Shown one piece after another: positions 8,662 through 20,700 of a DNA stretch of 64,000 nt (positions are counted from its first letter, which is position 1; each line of letters opens with the position of its first letter). The stretch is from contig JAIWNI010000032.1 of NCBI GenBank assembly GCA_025331435.1, forward strand, positions 222,284-286,283, in the 5' to 3' direction. This DNA is from Choanephora cucurbitarum. Its lineage: Eukaryota > Mucoromycota > Mucoromycetes > Mucorales > Choanephoraceae. A model generated the notes under the pieces. The model had not been told where the DNA came from and did no database searches. It saw nothing but the letters and a program-made list of their open reading frames with translations. Both the position numbers and the translations under genes were made by a program.

Positions 8662-9674
8662 ATGAATAAAGTCAATTCACAGCATTCACCTCTAAATCAT
8701 CATAATAAAGATTTCTCTCCACCGCCTCTTATTTCACTCTCTATTTCATCTGATCATGTCAGTCCAATTAAGGAACAGTTTATCATGAAGATCGATTCAC
8801 AGCAGAAATCAACCCCACCTGTCACACCCACACAAGATTTCAGTTCATTATTCGGTCAATTCTCATTAAAGACAGTACCTTCCAGTCCTTATGAAAACCA
8901 AAAGATATTCACCTGCATTGAATGTGGCCAGACCTTCAATCGGGCTCATAATCTCAAATCTCATAAAGCAACCCATTCAGCCACAAAGCCATTTCAGGTA
9001 AGGTAATATTTACCCAAATAAACTAAAAAAAGAAAAAAGATGATAAACTCATAGTGGATAACAGTGCAATGATTGTGATAAACAATTCTTGAGATTACAT
9101 GATCTCAAACGACATCAAAAACTTCATACGGGAGAAAGACCACATCACTGTCCAAACTGTAAGCGATCGTTCAGTCGATTGGATGCACTGAATCGACACA
9201 GAAAGACAGAAGGTGGATCTGCCTGTTTACGCACAGTCAACAACAAGAATACGACAATACCTATGCCTTCCATGACAACACAATGGCAAGTCAACACAAA
9301 GACACTGCCTAACCCATTCCTTTCTCCTGATCAGCCTACCATACCTTCACCTACCTTACCACCACCTATCCTCTCTTCTTCCTCTTCTTCTTCTCCACCT
9401 TTACCTCCTTTACAGCCATCACCAAAGACTTCACTACAGTCACTCTCAAAGACTTCTTTACCACCCTTCCTTCTTCCCTTCTCCAACAGTACTCCTGATC
9501 AAGATGAGATTGATGTGCTTAGGCAACGTATTCATGATTTGGAAGTAGAGGTAAGATCAGTCGTATGATTTAATCACAATACTCACGCTTGTTTAGAATC
9601 GTGTCTTAAGATCCTTACTCTGTAACAAAGATGAAGATGACCTCAGTAAACCCAAACGACAACGATCACCTTAA
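8662..9674 (+). CDS. C2H2 zinc-finger transcription factor, Crz1-like
   Basis: Exons 8662-8997, 9065-9550 and 9597-9674 give 299 residues. Three zinc fingers begin at about residue 90: CIECGQTFNRAHNLKSHKATH, CNDCDKQFLRLHDLKRHQ (ending KLH), and a third, CPNCKRSFSRLDALNRH, closed by EGGSAC. The RxHNLKSH / RxHDLKRHxxLH / RLDALNRHxxxEGGxxC series is that of Crz1-type factors, the calcineurin-activated regulators of Ca2+ and wall stress. The N-terminal 85 residues are Ser/Pro-rich and contain PLISLS (residues 22-27), a fair match to the calcineurin docking motif PxIxIT. A Ser/Pro tract precedes a C-terminal leucine-rich helix (VLRQRIHDLEVENRVLRSLL) split by the last intron, possibly a dimerising coil. 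It is shorter than ascomycete Crz1. The family assignment is good; true orthology is not proven. Confidence 0.75.
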
Positions 9675-9953
9675 TTTCTATGCCTTTTTGTTTATCCTTC
9701 CATTTATGCCTTTATGCTCCTCACACTCCCTTATTTATTGTATGCATTAAAAAAAAAAATATTATGTTGTCATACCTTTTTCTTTGCGTCATGAATTTAG
9801 AAAACAGAATAATTGAGCGATCTTTTTTTTTGCGCGGATATAGATCCTCTTCTTTTTTAGGAGAGTATAGATTTTATTATGTAGGCATAAGAATAAATAA
9901 ATAAATTAGATTACAGGGCATAACAATAGATGGAAAAAGGAATGGGAATGGGG

Positions 9954-11729
9954 TTATGAAATACAACAGGCAGTAGGAGTAGAAGATGGTGTTGATGGGT
10001 TATTTAGAAAGACAGACCATTGGTCTTCAAATCGATCGATACGTGATACCATCAATAAGACGCGTTCACGAAGCGTACGCATGGCTATCAGAGACACTTT
10101 TTCATCTTCATTGAGAGGCATCATATTGATCACCCACCAGGTCAAGATCACACGATCACGTTGAGGACCACGTAAGGCAGGAGGATCACCGAGTGCACTT
10201 AACCAGGTAGACATGTTGTCATTGGGATTGGCATTCTTGTGGCCTATCAGCTTCTCTACAAAGGTAGCTAGTTCATCAATCATCTCTTCAGTCGATTGTT
10301 CTTGACGATTCTTGATGATTTTCTCGGGTATGATGGGAACAGAAGGAGTTTGAGGTTGTTGTTGTTGATGAGGTTTGGATCGTTGAGCAGAGAGACCTTG
10401 GACATGCATCTGTAACCAGGGAGCTCGACTGACAGGTGCTTGTGTTTGAGGGTGAGCACGTTGAGCCCAAGATTGACGTGTGGTATTGGATTCCATAGGA
10501 GGTCGAGTTTGTTGAGGCATTGGACGGGCAACCATACTGGCAGGACGGGCAATCATGCTGGCAGGTCTAGCAATCATGCTGGCAGGACGAGCAACCATAC
10601 TGGCAGGACGGGCAATCATACTGGCAGGTCTAGCAATCATACTGGCAGGACGAGCGATCATACTAGCAGGACGAGCCATGGCAGCAGGTGTAGGTCTGAC
10701 TGGAGCAGGAGATGGAGGCACTGCATTGACTGATTGTTGAGAACGAGCACGAGAAGCACTGGCTCTCAAGATCTGTTGTTGTTCAAGCATGTTTTCTTGC
10801 TCACGATCAACATCATCAATTCGTTCAATAGAAGCCATATGATAGCCATCTGTCAATTCATAGTCAATCACCTTGAAACGATGAGAACCCACTGCCTCTA
10901 CCAGAGAACGACCATCAGGCAAGGTCTGAACATGCGTCAACTCAAGCATGGTACCATACTCATAAAACGGAGCCTGTCCTTCTACTCTGTTACGACGAGC
11001 CATACACATAGCAAATCGACGACGATTGGACTGCATGATACGACGAAGCATCAGACGATAACGAGGTTCAAACACATGAATGGCACACTTGACATGAGGA
11101 AAGGCCAGATTGCCAATCAACAAGGGAACGCGTGTCTCTTGATCGAGAACAGCAAGAGCATCTTCATCTACGTCGGCATCGTCCGCATAAAGCTGGGAGA
11201 GAATGTCGCACAAGACCTTGGCAGGTGGTGGGCAGAAATCAAGGTTGTCACGACAAAAGGGACAAGAACGTTGGTGATCGAGGGAACGCATCAGACAGTT
11301 TCTACAGAATGTGTGTCCACAGGGTGTGGTGGTCGGGTTGTTGAAACGGGTACAACAGATAGGACATTCGGTAGAGGAATCGAGTGTGAGTCGTAAGGTA
11401 TCGAGTGATCGAGAGGCTTCTGCACTGACCACAATGGCCTGCAATGCCTGAATGGTCACACTCGGTTGACTGGTGAGTGTGTGTTGGCGATCACAGCTAG
11501 GTGAGATACAATCTTGTGATGAAGTGACACAGGCATGACAGGCTGTATAGCCACAAGGCAAAGTGGTTGGCTTGGTTAATTTACCGTGGCATGATGGACA
11601 TCGGGTAAAGGCTTCGATCACGACTGAGGGTGAGAATGCATCCAGTTGGTGTCTTTGCTTCTTTGTGGGCTGTCCTACAGATACTTCTGCCTGGTCGCGG
11701 GATCGTTTAAGATGCTGTATGCTTTGCAC
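9954..11729 (-). CDS. Double-RING protein with LON substrate-binding domain (LONRF-like)
   Basis: Single exon, 591 residues. RING-like motif 1 (about residues 44-80) starts CPSCHGKLTKPTTLPCGYTAC; RING 2 (about 118-158) is canonical C3HC4: CPICCTRF, TPCGHTFCRNC, CPFCRD. An N-terminal Lon-type substrate-binding domain follows (about 195-310: VPLLIGNLAFPHVKCAIHVFEPRY, then EAVGSHRFKV). Next come a tandem repeat of ARPASM[I/V], a Pro/Gln-rich stretch and a C-terminal helical region (about 480-590). RING plus LON is the layout of LONRF-type E3 ubiquitin ligases, thought to recognise misfolded or oxidised proteins; the vertebrate TPR repeats are absent. No intron is visible, unlike most neighbours. 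Confidence 0.85.
   Translation of the reverse strand: MQSIQHLKRSRDQAEVSVGQPTKKQRHQLDAFSPSVVIEAFTRCPSCHGKLTKPTTLPCGYTACHACVTSSQDCISPSCDRQHTLTSQPSVTIQALQAIVVSAEASRSLDTLRLTLDSSTECPICCTRFNNPTTTPCGHTFCRNCLMRSLDHQRSCPFCRDNLDFCPPPAKVLCDILSQLYADDADVDEDALAVLDQETRVPLLIGNLAFPHVKCAIHVFEPRYRLMLRRIMQSNRRRFAMCMARRNRVEGQAPFYEYGTMLELTHVQTLPDGRSLVEAVGSHRFKVIDYELTDGYHMASIERIDDVDREQENMLEQQQILRASASRARSQQSVNAVPPSPAPVRPTPAAMARPASMIARPASMIARPASMIARPASMVARPASMIARPASMIARPASMVARPMPQQTRPPMESNTTRQSWAQRAHPQTQAPVSRAPWLQMHVQGLSAQRSKPHQQQQPQTPSVPIIPEKIIKNRQEQSTEEMIDELATFVEKLIGHKNANPNDNMSTWLSALGDPPALRGPQRDRVILTWWVINMMPLNEDEKVSLIAMRTLRERVLLMVSRIDRFEDQWSVFLNNPSTPSSTPTACCIS
10522..10680 (-). repeat. Coding 21-bp minisatellite (ARPASM[I/V] repeat)
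   Basis: Seven 21-bp units plus a degenerate one in the LONRF-like gene encode ARPASMI or ARPASMV. The DNA units (core ggcaggacgggcaatcat on the plus strand) differ at a few third positions. The same array is open in other frames and gives spurious ORFs on the plus strand. Confidence 0.9.
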
Positions 11730-12385
11730 TGTGAATGATTCTCAGAGTGTATTAAAAAAGTGTGATTTGATAAGGTTGTATAAACAGAAAGAAGCTGGAT
11801 TGCTTTGTACTGAATAAATAAAGAAGTTAGGAATTTTTTGAGGTATTGTTGTTTAGAATAATTTACAATTTGAAGTATTAGTCAATCACCATAAGTGAAA
11901 TAAAATAAAGAAGAAAAAAAGAAAATAATGAAAAAATGACAAATAAAAGAAAAAAAAAGGATTCTTTATATATAATTTTCTAAATCATAATTTCGATCGA
12001 TCTTTTTTTGTCAATTTCTCTCTCAGCATTTTACTTCATTTTTGGAAATTATTGTATCTCATAACAAATACGATTGATTTTAAAAGTCAATAGAATTTTC
12101 TATAATTACAAAAAGCCGATCATATCATATTTTCAGAAAAAAAAGAGAATCCCGAAACTGTCAGAACCAAAGAGGTTTCTAGAATGAATTTTTCTTTCAA
12201 AAGTAGAAATCGTCTATGAATAGTATGGTGAAATGCTTAAAAGATCTTGAAATTGAAACATTTAAAAGATCTTTTTTTTTAATGTCAGTACCTTATAAGC
12301 CTTTTCATGAAATAACATACTGAAAACGCGTTTCGGAAGACTTCTCAAAAAGAAGAAGATCAGATTAGGTCAAGTTTATTGTATG
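11730..12385. other. Intergenic
   Basis: 656 nt of AT-rich DNA upstream of the LONRF-like gene and downstream of the fucosyltransferase-like gene. A-rich runs near 11904-11960 are present; no coding frame of note. Confidence 0.6.
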
Positions 12386-13957
12386 CTATGGGCTAGGTGC
12401 ACCCAACAGTTCAATAGGTTGGTTAGTATAGGCAGGGTGAAGTTGTCTCTCAATGTAGGTAGAGAAGGTACTTGAGTTAGTACCATAGAATGTATGACCT
12501 TGTGCAGAAATGATGGCATCTACCATAGGAATCAAATAAGACTCCAATTTAACTTTCTCTTGCATGACCTCAATTTGACTGAGCTCCGACAAATCATCCT
12601 TGAAATCGGACAACACAAAGGTGCAGGGGAATACCGCAAATAGCTTGCGTAACAATGGATGAGCCCTTGGTTGAGGGCAGTCCGTAGCTATAAAAACAGT
12701 CGTTTTTGCAAATCGATCGTTCCTGCCATCTCCCACTTGACAGGATAGTTGCAATGCGTCGGATGCAGGCCCCAGTGACTCCTGGTTGCCAGCTGGATGT
12801 TGTACACGGATCGGCATATCAAAACCATCAGTCGCATTCTGGTAGTCTTCACGGAGCTGTCTGATCTCATATTCGTTGTTCTCCTTTCGATCTTGATCAT
12901 GATCTCGGTCATAGATATTTTTAAGCTCCGATTCCGTCAGGTCTGTAAAATCATCGACCAGTCGGTGAAAGAGATCGTCTATCTGGATAGATGCACGGAC
13001 CTTGAAGAGTCCATCCCCTACACGGACATGAAGACCCACAAATGAACCGACTCCGCCTAATTTCTTGACAATCCGTTCTGCCACTGTCATCAATGTCGGA
13101 TTCGTGAAGATCATGTCCTTTCGCACCAGCTTAAAGAAGTCGCGATGGTCCTCTGTCTGAGCCAGGACACGGTAGGAACCAAAGACAGAGCCAAAATGAA
13201 GCACTTTCGATTCAACTGCCTCCAAGGCTTCGAGTTCAATTCGATGAACAAACCGAGTCAGTGGTGTCTTGGATTCAGGTAGGTCATAGATACGGTAGTC
13301 AAAGGGTGAATAGTCTTTGAAGAGGTAGATGTCTTGTTCTGTTGCATTCAGATGATCTTGAATCCATTCTAGGCTGAGATCGTGTCTGAAGACAATACGG
13401 ACATGTTGCTTGAGTTCTTTAAAGTCATAAAAGAATGTCCAGGGAATGGCTGTCCATTGTTTATAGGTGAGGCACTCTGAAGGCATCGGTTCATCGTCTC
13501 GAATCTGAATACAGTAGTCCAGTCCATTCTTTGTCTGGAGCAAGAGTCGTTCATACATCTTATCGAACCGTAACCATGGAAACGCTGGGTTGCCTAGGTA
13601 AACAGAAGGCAACAGTAAGGTACGGTTCAGGTAAGCAGCCAACAAAAAGGCGTTTTCTAGTTCGATACGTTGATTGTGAAATCCAGAATGAGGAAGGTAG
13701 GTCACGTATTTCTCTTCAGGTGTGATGGTGTGGAATGCAAAGGGATCAGGATAGATGACAGGGATGACAGGTTCATCTTGCTTTAAAGGTGGAATCGTCT
13801 CTTTCTTGACTGGATCGCGTTTGACTGAAGAAGACTGAAAATAGATCCAATAGACAAGTACAAGACAGGAGAGTAAGATGCCGACAGCAATACCTCCTCT
13901 TTTGTTTCGCTGTTTACTTGTTGTCAATATATCAAGAGGATGAGGCTTTTTAGACAT
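12386..13957 (-). CDS. O-fucosyltransferase-like type II membrane protein
   Basis: Single exon, 523 residues. The N-terminus is a short basic cytoplasmic part (SKQRNKRGG), one membrane segment (about residues 23-42) and a luminal domain, a Golgi glycosyltransferase topology. The luminal region begins YLPHSGFHNQRIELENAFLL, a nucleotide-sugar motif of the protein O-fucosyltransferase superfamily (HSGFxNQ type), and contains GSFVGLHVRVGDG, whose HxRxGD element matches the conserved GDP-fucose-binding block. A late block (TTVFIATDCPQPRAHPLL) fits the third conserved region (DxP). The wall polysaccharides of Mucorales contain fucose, so a role in wall or glycoprotein fucosylation is plausible but inferred; the acceptor is unknown. 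Confidence 0.75.
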   Translation of the reverse strand: MSKKPHPLDILTTSKQRNKRGGIAVGILLSCLVLVYWIYFQSSSVKRDPVKKETIPPLKQDEPVIPVIYPDPFAFHTITPEEKYVTYLPHSGFHNQRIELENAFLLAAYLNRTLLLPSVYLGNPAFPWLRFDKMYERLLLQTKNGLDYCIQIRDDEPMPSECLTYKQWTAIPWTFFYDFKELKQHVRIVFRHDLSLEWIQDHLNATEQDIYLFKDYSPFDYRIYDLPESKTPLTRFVHRIELEALEAVESKVLHFGSVFGSYRVLAQTEDHRDFFKLVRKDMIFTNPTLMTVAERIVKKLGGVGSFVGLHVRVGDGLFKVRASIQIDDLFHRLVDDFTDLTESELKNIYDRDHDQDRKENNEYEIRQLREDYQNATDGFDMPIRVQHPAGNQESLGPASDALQLSCQVGDGRNDRFAKTTVFIATDCPQPRAHPLLRKLFAVFPCTFVLSDFKDDLSELSQIEVMQEKVKLESYLIPMVDAIISAQGHTFYGTNSSTFSTYIERQLHPAYTNQPIELLGAPSP

Positions 13958-14192
13958 ACAAAAAAAAAATAAAATAAAAAAATAAAGGCAATTCTAACTT
14001 GTTGAAGGTGTGACAAGCCATTCCCATTTTAGGGAGATATCTTTTTTTAAACTTCATGTGAGACCTTGGAAAACAAAAGAAAGAGAGACAGAGAGGGGGT
14101 GACCTTCTTTTTTTGTGCTGATATTTCTTCTTCTTCTTTTTCTTTAGACGAATGATTAATTCTCAAGCCTTTCTTCTTCTTCTTCTTTGTTC

Positions 14193-15361
14193 ATGAATTC
14201 ACCTATCCATCAAGACAAATACAACAAAATCAAGCGAAAGTTAAGAGAAACAGTCGAGGTGAGAAGAAGTGAACAATCGATTCTGCATGAATTCTGAACT
14301 TGTTCATCATAGCTGAATGAAGCACTTTCAAGAGGATTGTTTCGGGCCAAAAAGAAGATTCGTATCTTGAATTTTGAGAAAAAGTAAGCCTTTATCAGCC
14401 TCTTCTTTCCCTTTTATCTTATGGTCTCTAGTCTTTTATTAGATAGCATGACACGCTTGAGTCATTCAGTGGCAATCAATGACGATAGTACAAATGACGA
14501 CAATCGTCATTTCATAGAAGAGAGCACGAGTGAGACTGAAGGTAAAAAAGACTTTTTAAAAACATAAAATCTGACTCTATCACTCTAGTATCTATACGTC
14601 CCTTTGATACCAAACCCACATTGACAACAGTAGCATCTGCACCACCGAAACGATCGAAAATCAATCGAGTCAATGTCAAGATCCGTCGTGTACAGCCTAT
14701 CGAACGAGACGATGAAGGAAACCCGATCTTACCACAACAGATAGGTGTCCTGACAGTCCTCAGTTTGGGAACGATCATCACAGACCGTGACACATTTCAC
14801 AACGAGCGCTATATCTTCCCTGTAGGTTATACGGTACGCAGAACCTACCCAAGCATGGTGGATCCCAACAACAATACTATCATCACATCCACCATCCTGG
14901 ACGGAGGCGATGGTCCTCGTTTCCATGTGGTGGCGGCTGATCAGCTGGATAAGCCAATCGTGGCCAACTCGGCTACTGGTGCCTGGACAGTCGTCGTCCG
15001 TCGTTCGAATGAGATCAGACATCGAGATCATTCCAATTCGGCCAGTGGTCCTGACTATTATGGATTCAAGCATCCGACCATTGCCAAGATGATTCAGGAT
15101 TTACCCAACTCTCGGAACCTCAAGAATTACGTATGGCAGGACTTTGAGGAGATGGAACCCAAGGCTGCCAAGGGTGTCATGGCTGCAGCTGAAAAGAAGA
15201 GAGATAATCTGGAGCATATGGGTAATGCCAATCGAAAGGCAGTGCAATACTTGCCACTAGAGGATGCCTATTCCTATTTTGTTCAGCCTGCTCATCCAGT
15301 AAGAGTGAATCAGTCAGATGAAGAAGTGTATGAATTAGGCACAAGTGATACAGAATCTTGA
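14193..15361 (+). CDS. FYRN/FYRC domain nuclear protein (TBRG1-like)
   Basis: Exons 14193-14258, 14313-14383, 14432-14541 and 14589-15361 give 339 residues. An N-terminal basic helix (YNKIKRKLRETVEELNEAL) resembles that of TBRG1/NIAM. A FYRN segment follows (LGTIITDRDTFHNERYIFPV, then GYTVRRTYPSMVDP), then a FYRC segment (GPRFHVVAADQLDKPIVANS, then TGAWTVVVRR) and a YGFKHPTIAKMIQDLP block. FYRN and FYRC pair into one alpha+beta fold found in MLL/Trithorax methyltransferases and TBRG1. No SET or PHD domain is present, so TBRG1-like is the best fit. Its role in fungi is unclear beyond a likely chromatin function. The acidic C-terminus (SDEEVYELGTSDTES) is unremarkable. Confidence 0.8.
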
Positions 15362-15749
15362 GAGTTGATCCTATCATCTATCTTTATTTATACCTTATTC
15401 ACACACACACATACTTTAATACCTATGAAGTCTTATCAATACCATTATTCATATCTTGCTTATCTTTTATCTAATAAAAACTACTCTTATGTTTATCAAA
15501 TATTCACTTTGCTTTTAGAAACAATCTCTTTCACTGTACTATATTTGCTCCCTTTTTTTGTATACATCAGTTTGTACAGCAAACTGACATAAAGCATATG
15601 CTCTACTTGTTGTGTCGAAATAAGAGTTGTATGCAGTCAGGCAATGGTCTCATCATTCATGCGTATGCTATTTGGGAGAAAACACAACTCATCTTGAATT
15701 CTTACAAGGGCAAATAAGGTTGTTTATTTTTTCTTTATTTTGGTGTTCT
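15362..15749. other. Intergenic, convergent 3' ends
   Basis: 388 nt between convergent stops. An AC repeat (15402-15412) and T-rich runs are seen; no convincing coding frame. Confidence 0.55.
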
Positions 15750-17494
15750 TTAATTTGAACTAAACACGACTTCCAGATCACCTTTAAGTGAGATTGCACT
15801 CAAGTTACCATCAGGATGTTTGCCTGCACCGCGTGTTCTATATCGAGTTCCACAGACTCTACCATAGTTGACTCTTTCAATATGCGCCCATCGATAGGGA
15901 TCCAGCATGGATAGGGATTCTATATTGCTTGACTCAAAAGAAAATATACCTTCGAATTCCAAGGGCTATGAAAATAAATTGAGTGATTCTGTTCATACGC
16001 ACTACCTATGTGAGGCCTTACCATATCAATACTTAGAGCACCTTCGCCTGCATAAGCATAGACATGCACATCATTGGCACCTTTTATTTGCATCGTAAGA
16101 TGTCCTTTGTTGGTTTGTGCATCAATGGTAGAATTGACTGTGCATACATCAATATCAATGTGGCCTTCCAGTGTCTTGACCATACCAAGGTCTATATTGG
16201 CCTCGCTCAGTTTTATGTTTCCATACGTATTATGGATAACAAGAGAATGGGTCGTCAAGGTACTTTCGGAGCGAATATCACCATCCTTGTTGTTCAACCC
16301 GATCTGTTTATGAGCTCGAACATCGTCTTTAAAGGAAAGCATGCCGTTGGATGTATAGATAATGATGTCTTGTTTGGCATACAGCTTGTTAGACACCTCA
16401 ATCGCAGCATTACTCGTCAGCAAGGCCAATTCATCGCCTTCCCAATCGGCCATCACATCAATGTCTGAGTTGCTGGTTGACAGGATGAGTTGTTTGACAA
16501 ACAGTTTCTCGCTGTATCTGACTTGAATATTTGAATCAGGCGCATTGATGGACAAGCGTTGCATGTCTCGAGGTACATAGACAACAGCAGTCAGGCTGAC
16601 ACAGGTACTGGATTTGCTGTGCGGTATGTTGACTTCCACTTTGATGCCATCATTCTGATGCGTTATGTTGAACGATAGCTCAGGGTCATTCAGAAGACTC
16701 TTGGGTGACACGACAAAGACAGATTGAAAGGTGCCTTCATAGATTCCTTCTTTTTGATCAGCAGCATCTAATGCTTTGACAATAATATGGCCAGAATGAA
16801 GACGTCCACCCACGATATTGAAGTCGAAATTGCCATTGCCAAACTTGAGTTTTTTGTCAAAACCTTCCCAAACAATACCATGCGAGCAATTGGCTGGAGC
16901 ACCAGATCCACCCAACAATGCCTGCATGATACGAAGGCCAAGGCTGATACAGAACAAGAGCATGAGACACCGTGTAAAATAATCGCACCATCTGTTTGGT
17001 TTCTTCTGATACTGTGGATCGGGTGGCTGTGTTAAAGGTGGTGTGGGTGAGCCTAACCGTTTTCAAGTTAGATTGAAAGGCCGCCAAGAAAAATAAAATC
17101 TTTTTTTTTTACCTATGTTACTTGGCGTGACAAGCCAAGGCCAGTGAGTATCTGATGTTGTATTGAGTGGGTGAACAGGTGGAATGGTACCATAATGGTT
17201 TCTATTTTCTGGTGGTGTCAGTGGCGTATTGTGTTGGTATGGAGGATTATGAGGGTAGGGTTCGTTTAGAGGGTGGGAATTGTCTGCTAGCTCTAATGGT
17301 GGTGCGCTTGGATCTGCAGAGGTACCTGAAGATGGATAAGGTGGCGGAGGCTGATTCCAATAGGGTTCTTCATTATGGGTATAGTTTGAATCGGGTTTTT
17401 TGGTTGTGTTGGAAACAGAAGGAGATCCAAAGAAGTTGGCAGTAATTCTGTTATCTGGAATTCTGTCAGAATCTGATGAACTAGTTGGCATCAT
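15750..17494 (-). CDS. Membrane-anchored adhesin-like beta-repeat protein
   Basis: Exons 17494-17113, 17052-16022 and 15965-15750 give 542 residues. About 150 residues of Pro/Asn/Tyr-rich sequence (WNQPPPPYPSSG, PPENRNHYGTIPP) precede a short basic stretch and one membrane segment (CLMLLFCISLGLRIM). The remaining 370 residues are a regular series of beta strands with repeated turns (TSNSDIDV, TSNAAIEV, TSNGMLSF, NKDGDIRS, NTYGNIKL), as in the DUF4097-like/adhesin-type beta-helix domains of fungi. Topology suggests a cytosolic Pro-rich tail and an extracellular or luminal beta-solenoid. The function is unknown; surface adhesion is inference. MM at the start makes the exact first residue ambiguous by one. 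Confidence 0.7.
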
Positions 17495-17707
17495 GATTTC
17501 CTTCACTGGGTATTTACTAATAGAGAAAAAGAAAGAAAAAGAGAGAAAAGAGAAATAAAACGAAAGCGCAGTTATCTCTTCATCGTTGCATGATGTGTAG
17601 ATCAAATGATTTTTTAGATTGATTGTCCGCAAGGGCTTAAGATATACGCGTATCCACCTTTTTCCTTCTCTCTCTCTCTCTTTCTCTTTCTTTTCATTTG
17701 GGCATCA

Positions 17708-20700
17708 ATGGCTCGACTTCAAAATTATCTAAGTTCAGAATTCCTGGCTTCAGGGCTCAGTCTTGAATTCAATGATTTTATTACCAAAATTACAAAAGCA
17801 AAAAGCAAAACGGTAACCTCGAGTATCTGGATATACACAACCTAAAGCTGATGAGATGATTCACTTATCAGGAAGAAACAAGCCATGTTACAGACGAATT
17901 GGAACGATTGTCGGCACGTATGGGTTTACCCGATGTGACTTCGGTAAGAGACAGATTCGAAAGTTGAAGATGTTACTCTCTAGAAGAATTTTAACTTTGA
18001 ACAATAAAGTCAAAAATGAAAGATTACTTGATTCGACTTGTGCATTGTTATATGCTCGGATACAATGTGGATTTTAGTATGATTTATACAATCATGGCGA
18101 CCCAGAGTGGAGAGACAGCAATCGAAAGACGTGTTGGTAATGAGTGAATCTGGAGTTACCTTTTTTCTTTATCATCTCAACTGATGCATACAACAGGATA
18201 CCTTGCCTGTATTTTGTTTTTGGGACATGAACATGAGTTGAGTATTATGTTGATCAATACGTTACAGAGAGACCTTAAGAGTCAGAACTATCTTGACCAA
18301 TGCGCTGCTCTCAACGCTATATGTTACTTGGAACATAGTGAATTGTTAGATAATGTACTTGATCTCATCATCCAACTATCAGATTTCCCAAAGTAAGTAG
18401 TCTGGTTCATGCCCTTCTCTCTTTATTGATATTCAACGTCTGTCTATCTTGTATGATATATAGACAGATAGTACGTAAAAAAGCAGTGCTTGCACTTTGC
18501 TTTCTCTATAAAAGGACACATCTAGATTTTGAGCGCATTGAGCCAGTGTTACGAGGTGCTTTAGAAGATAAAGACACAAGTGTTGTTTATGCGGCTTTGT
18601 CTGTCTGGAAACTCGTTTTGATGGTATTTGGTTTCTTGGGAGATGATCCAAAGATGACAACTGACATTTATCATGCAGGAAAATGTATCTCACCATCAAG
18701 ACTTGATCTCAACTTTTTTCAAAATCCATAGACAGATCATCGAAAAGAGAATTCATAAATCATTCACTTACCATGGTGTCTTGGCACCTTGGGCACAACT
18801 AGATTGCCTCAGTATTTATCGATTATACCTGCAATTCAATATCGAGTAATGCTAGCTTATCTTTATACAATAGAGCAAGCCCTCTCAAACTTATATACCT
18901 TTTCTATAGGCTGTCAAATGATATCTATTCCATCGTGACAGACTGTTTAAAGAGCATGGAGAAGAAAGTAGACTCGGCCTTTGGTAATGGGTACATGATT
19001 GACGATTGATTTCTATACTGATCTATACCTCTAGCTATTGTACTAGAATGTATCAAGATTCTATCATGCATGGACACCACCTTTTTAAAAGACAAAGAAG
19101 CAACTCCTTTTCGAGACATTTTGGACCCATACCTCACTGCCAACAATCACAATCTCAAATATCTAGGATTAGTAGGCATGTCCTATATTGATACAGGCTT
19201 ATGGGACTCGAGTTGGCTGGACGGTGTTTTGTTGTGCAAAATCATCTGTAGCTCATGCAAAGACATCACAATCATTACACAGGCTATAGAAAACTTGGAT
19301 AAAATCATGTGCATTGACGTACTCAAGACCATCAGTTCAACACTAGCAGATACGCTAAATAGAAACTATGAAGTTCAGAGCTGCAACACTGCCCTTGCCT
19401 ATTGGTTGATCAATCGAGTGGTAGAACACAAAGTTGATGATGCTTGGTTTATAGAAACAATGATAGTCTTGATAGCCGAGACACGAAAGAATTTAAATGA
19501 CGATTATGTGGAGAGACAGTGTAACATTTTGAAAGAAAGTAGGTTGTAGCAAGATAGAAATGATATCATTATTTATGTTCGCATGTTCTCTCCTTTTTTT
19601 TTTAATTACTACGTCAGTGCTGGATGAAGAGGCAGATACAAACTTATTGAGAGAAGCATCTGTCAATACTTCTTATCAGTTATTGAAGAAAACAAACTCA
19701 GACACACTTTCTCCTTTATTCATCCAATTTGCGTTTTGGGTATGTATACAAGATGAAACCACTAGTCCTAATCAAATCGAACTGACATGCGACAGACATT
19801 GGGAGAAAACGGTTATTTAAGTAGAGAGCATAATGATATAGATATCATGAAGCAACTTCAGAAATGGGTTTTGTTAGTACAAGGTAAAAACATCAATGAC
19901 TAGAAGAAAAAAAAAAAGAAGGAGGGAAGCTTACTTGGCTCATAAAAAAAACGACTATACTAGATGACTATTTACAGATATATGGTCTAAAGTCAATCAC
20001 GCAATGCATAAAGAGATCTAAAAAGTGGTTATCAAGTCTTGATAAAATCCTAAAAGAATTTCGAAAATCACTTGTACCAGAAAAGCAAGAGGTAGAAAAC
20101 ACAATATACAAAAGCGGAAAGAAACCGCATTGATCTAACAGGTAGAATAATAGGTGTCTCGAGAAATATTGCTCCTTATTCAGGATCCTAGCTTTGAAAA
20201 AGAGTTGCATGACATGCATATAACAGATATGCAAGCCTCTTTGAAGGTAAATGATAAGCAAAACAATGATAACCGTTTGTTGTTTATCACTTTGTTTACT
20301 AGATGTCTGAAAACCCTAACCGACCTACCAAAGCCGGAAAATATGTTGCTAATGATGGTAAAGTAAAATGAATTGTGGTCATCTTTCAGTTTCACTGACA
20401 TCCTTATTGTTAAAGATCATTACGAAAGTCAAACGTACTCTTCACTTTCATTACCATCTTCCTCTGCCTCTTCTTCTCACCTAAACGAGTAAGTAAACAG
20501 CACCTCTTCTATAAAGTTACCTTCTAACAGTATCTTATGTCCTTACTCGCAAGGCTGAAAAACCTTACACCTACAGGTAATGTGTTTCATGTAACATCGT
20601 GCAATATTGACCTTACACACTCACACGCATATACAGAGAGTTACACACAGTCGACAAAAAAGGTATAGCATAACACAGAAGACCCAGAAAGGTCGACCTC

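Noticed and set aside
10440..10740. Plus-strand frames with repeated ILAG/NHTGR units that look like a membrane or collagen-like protein
   Set aside because: They are antisense readings of the 21-bp minisatellite in the LONRF-like gene and lack their own start context and introns.
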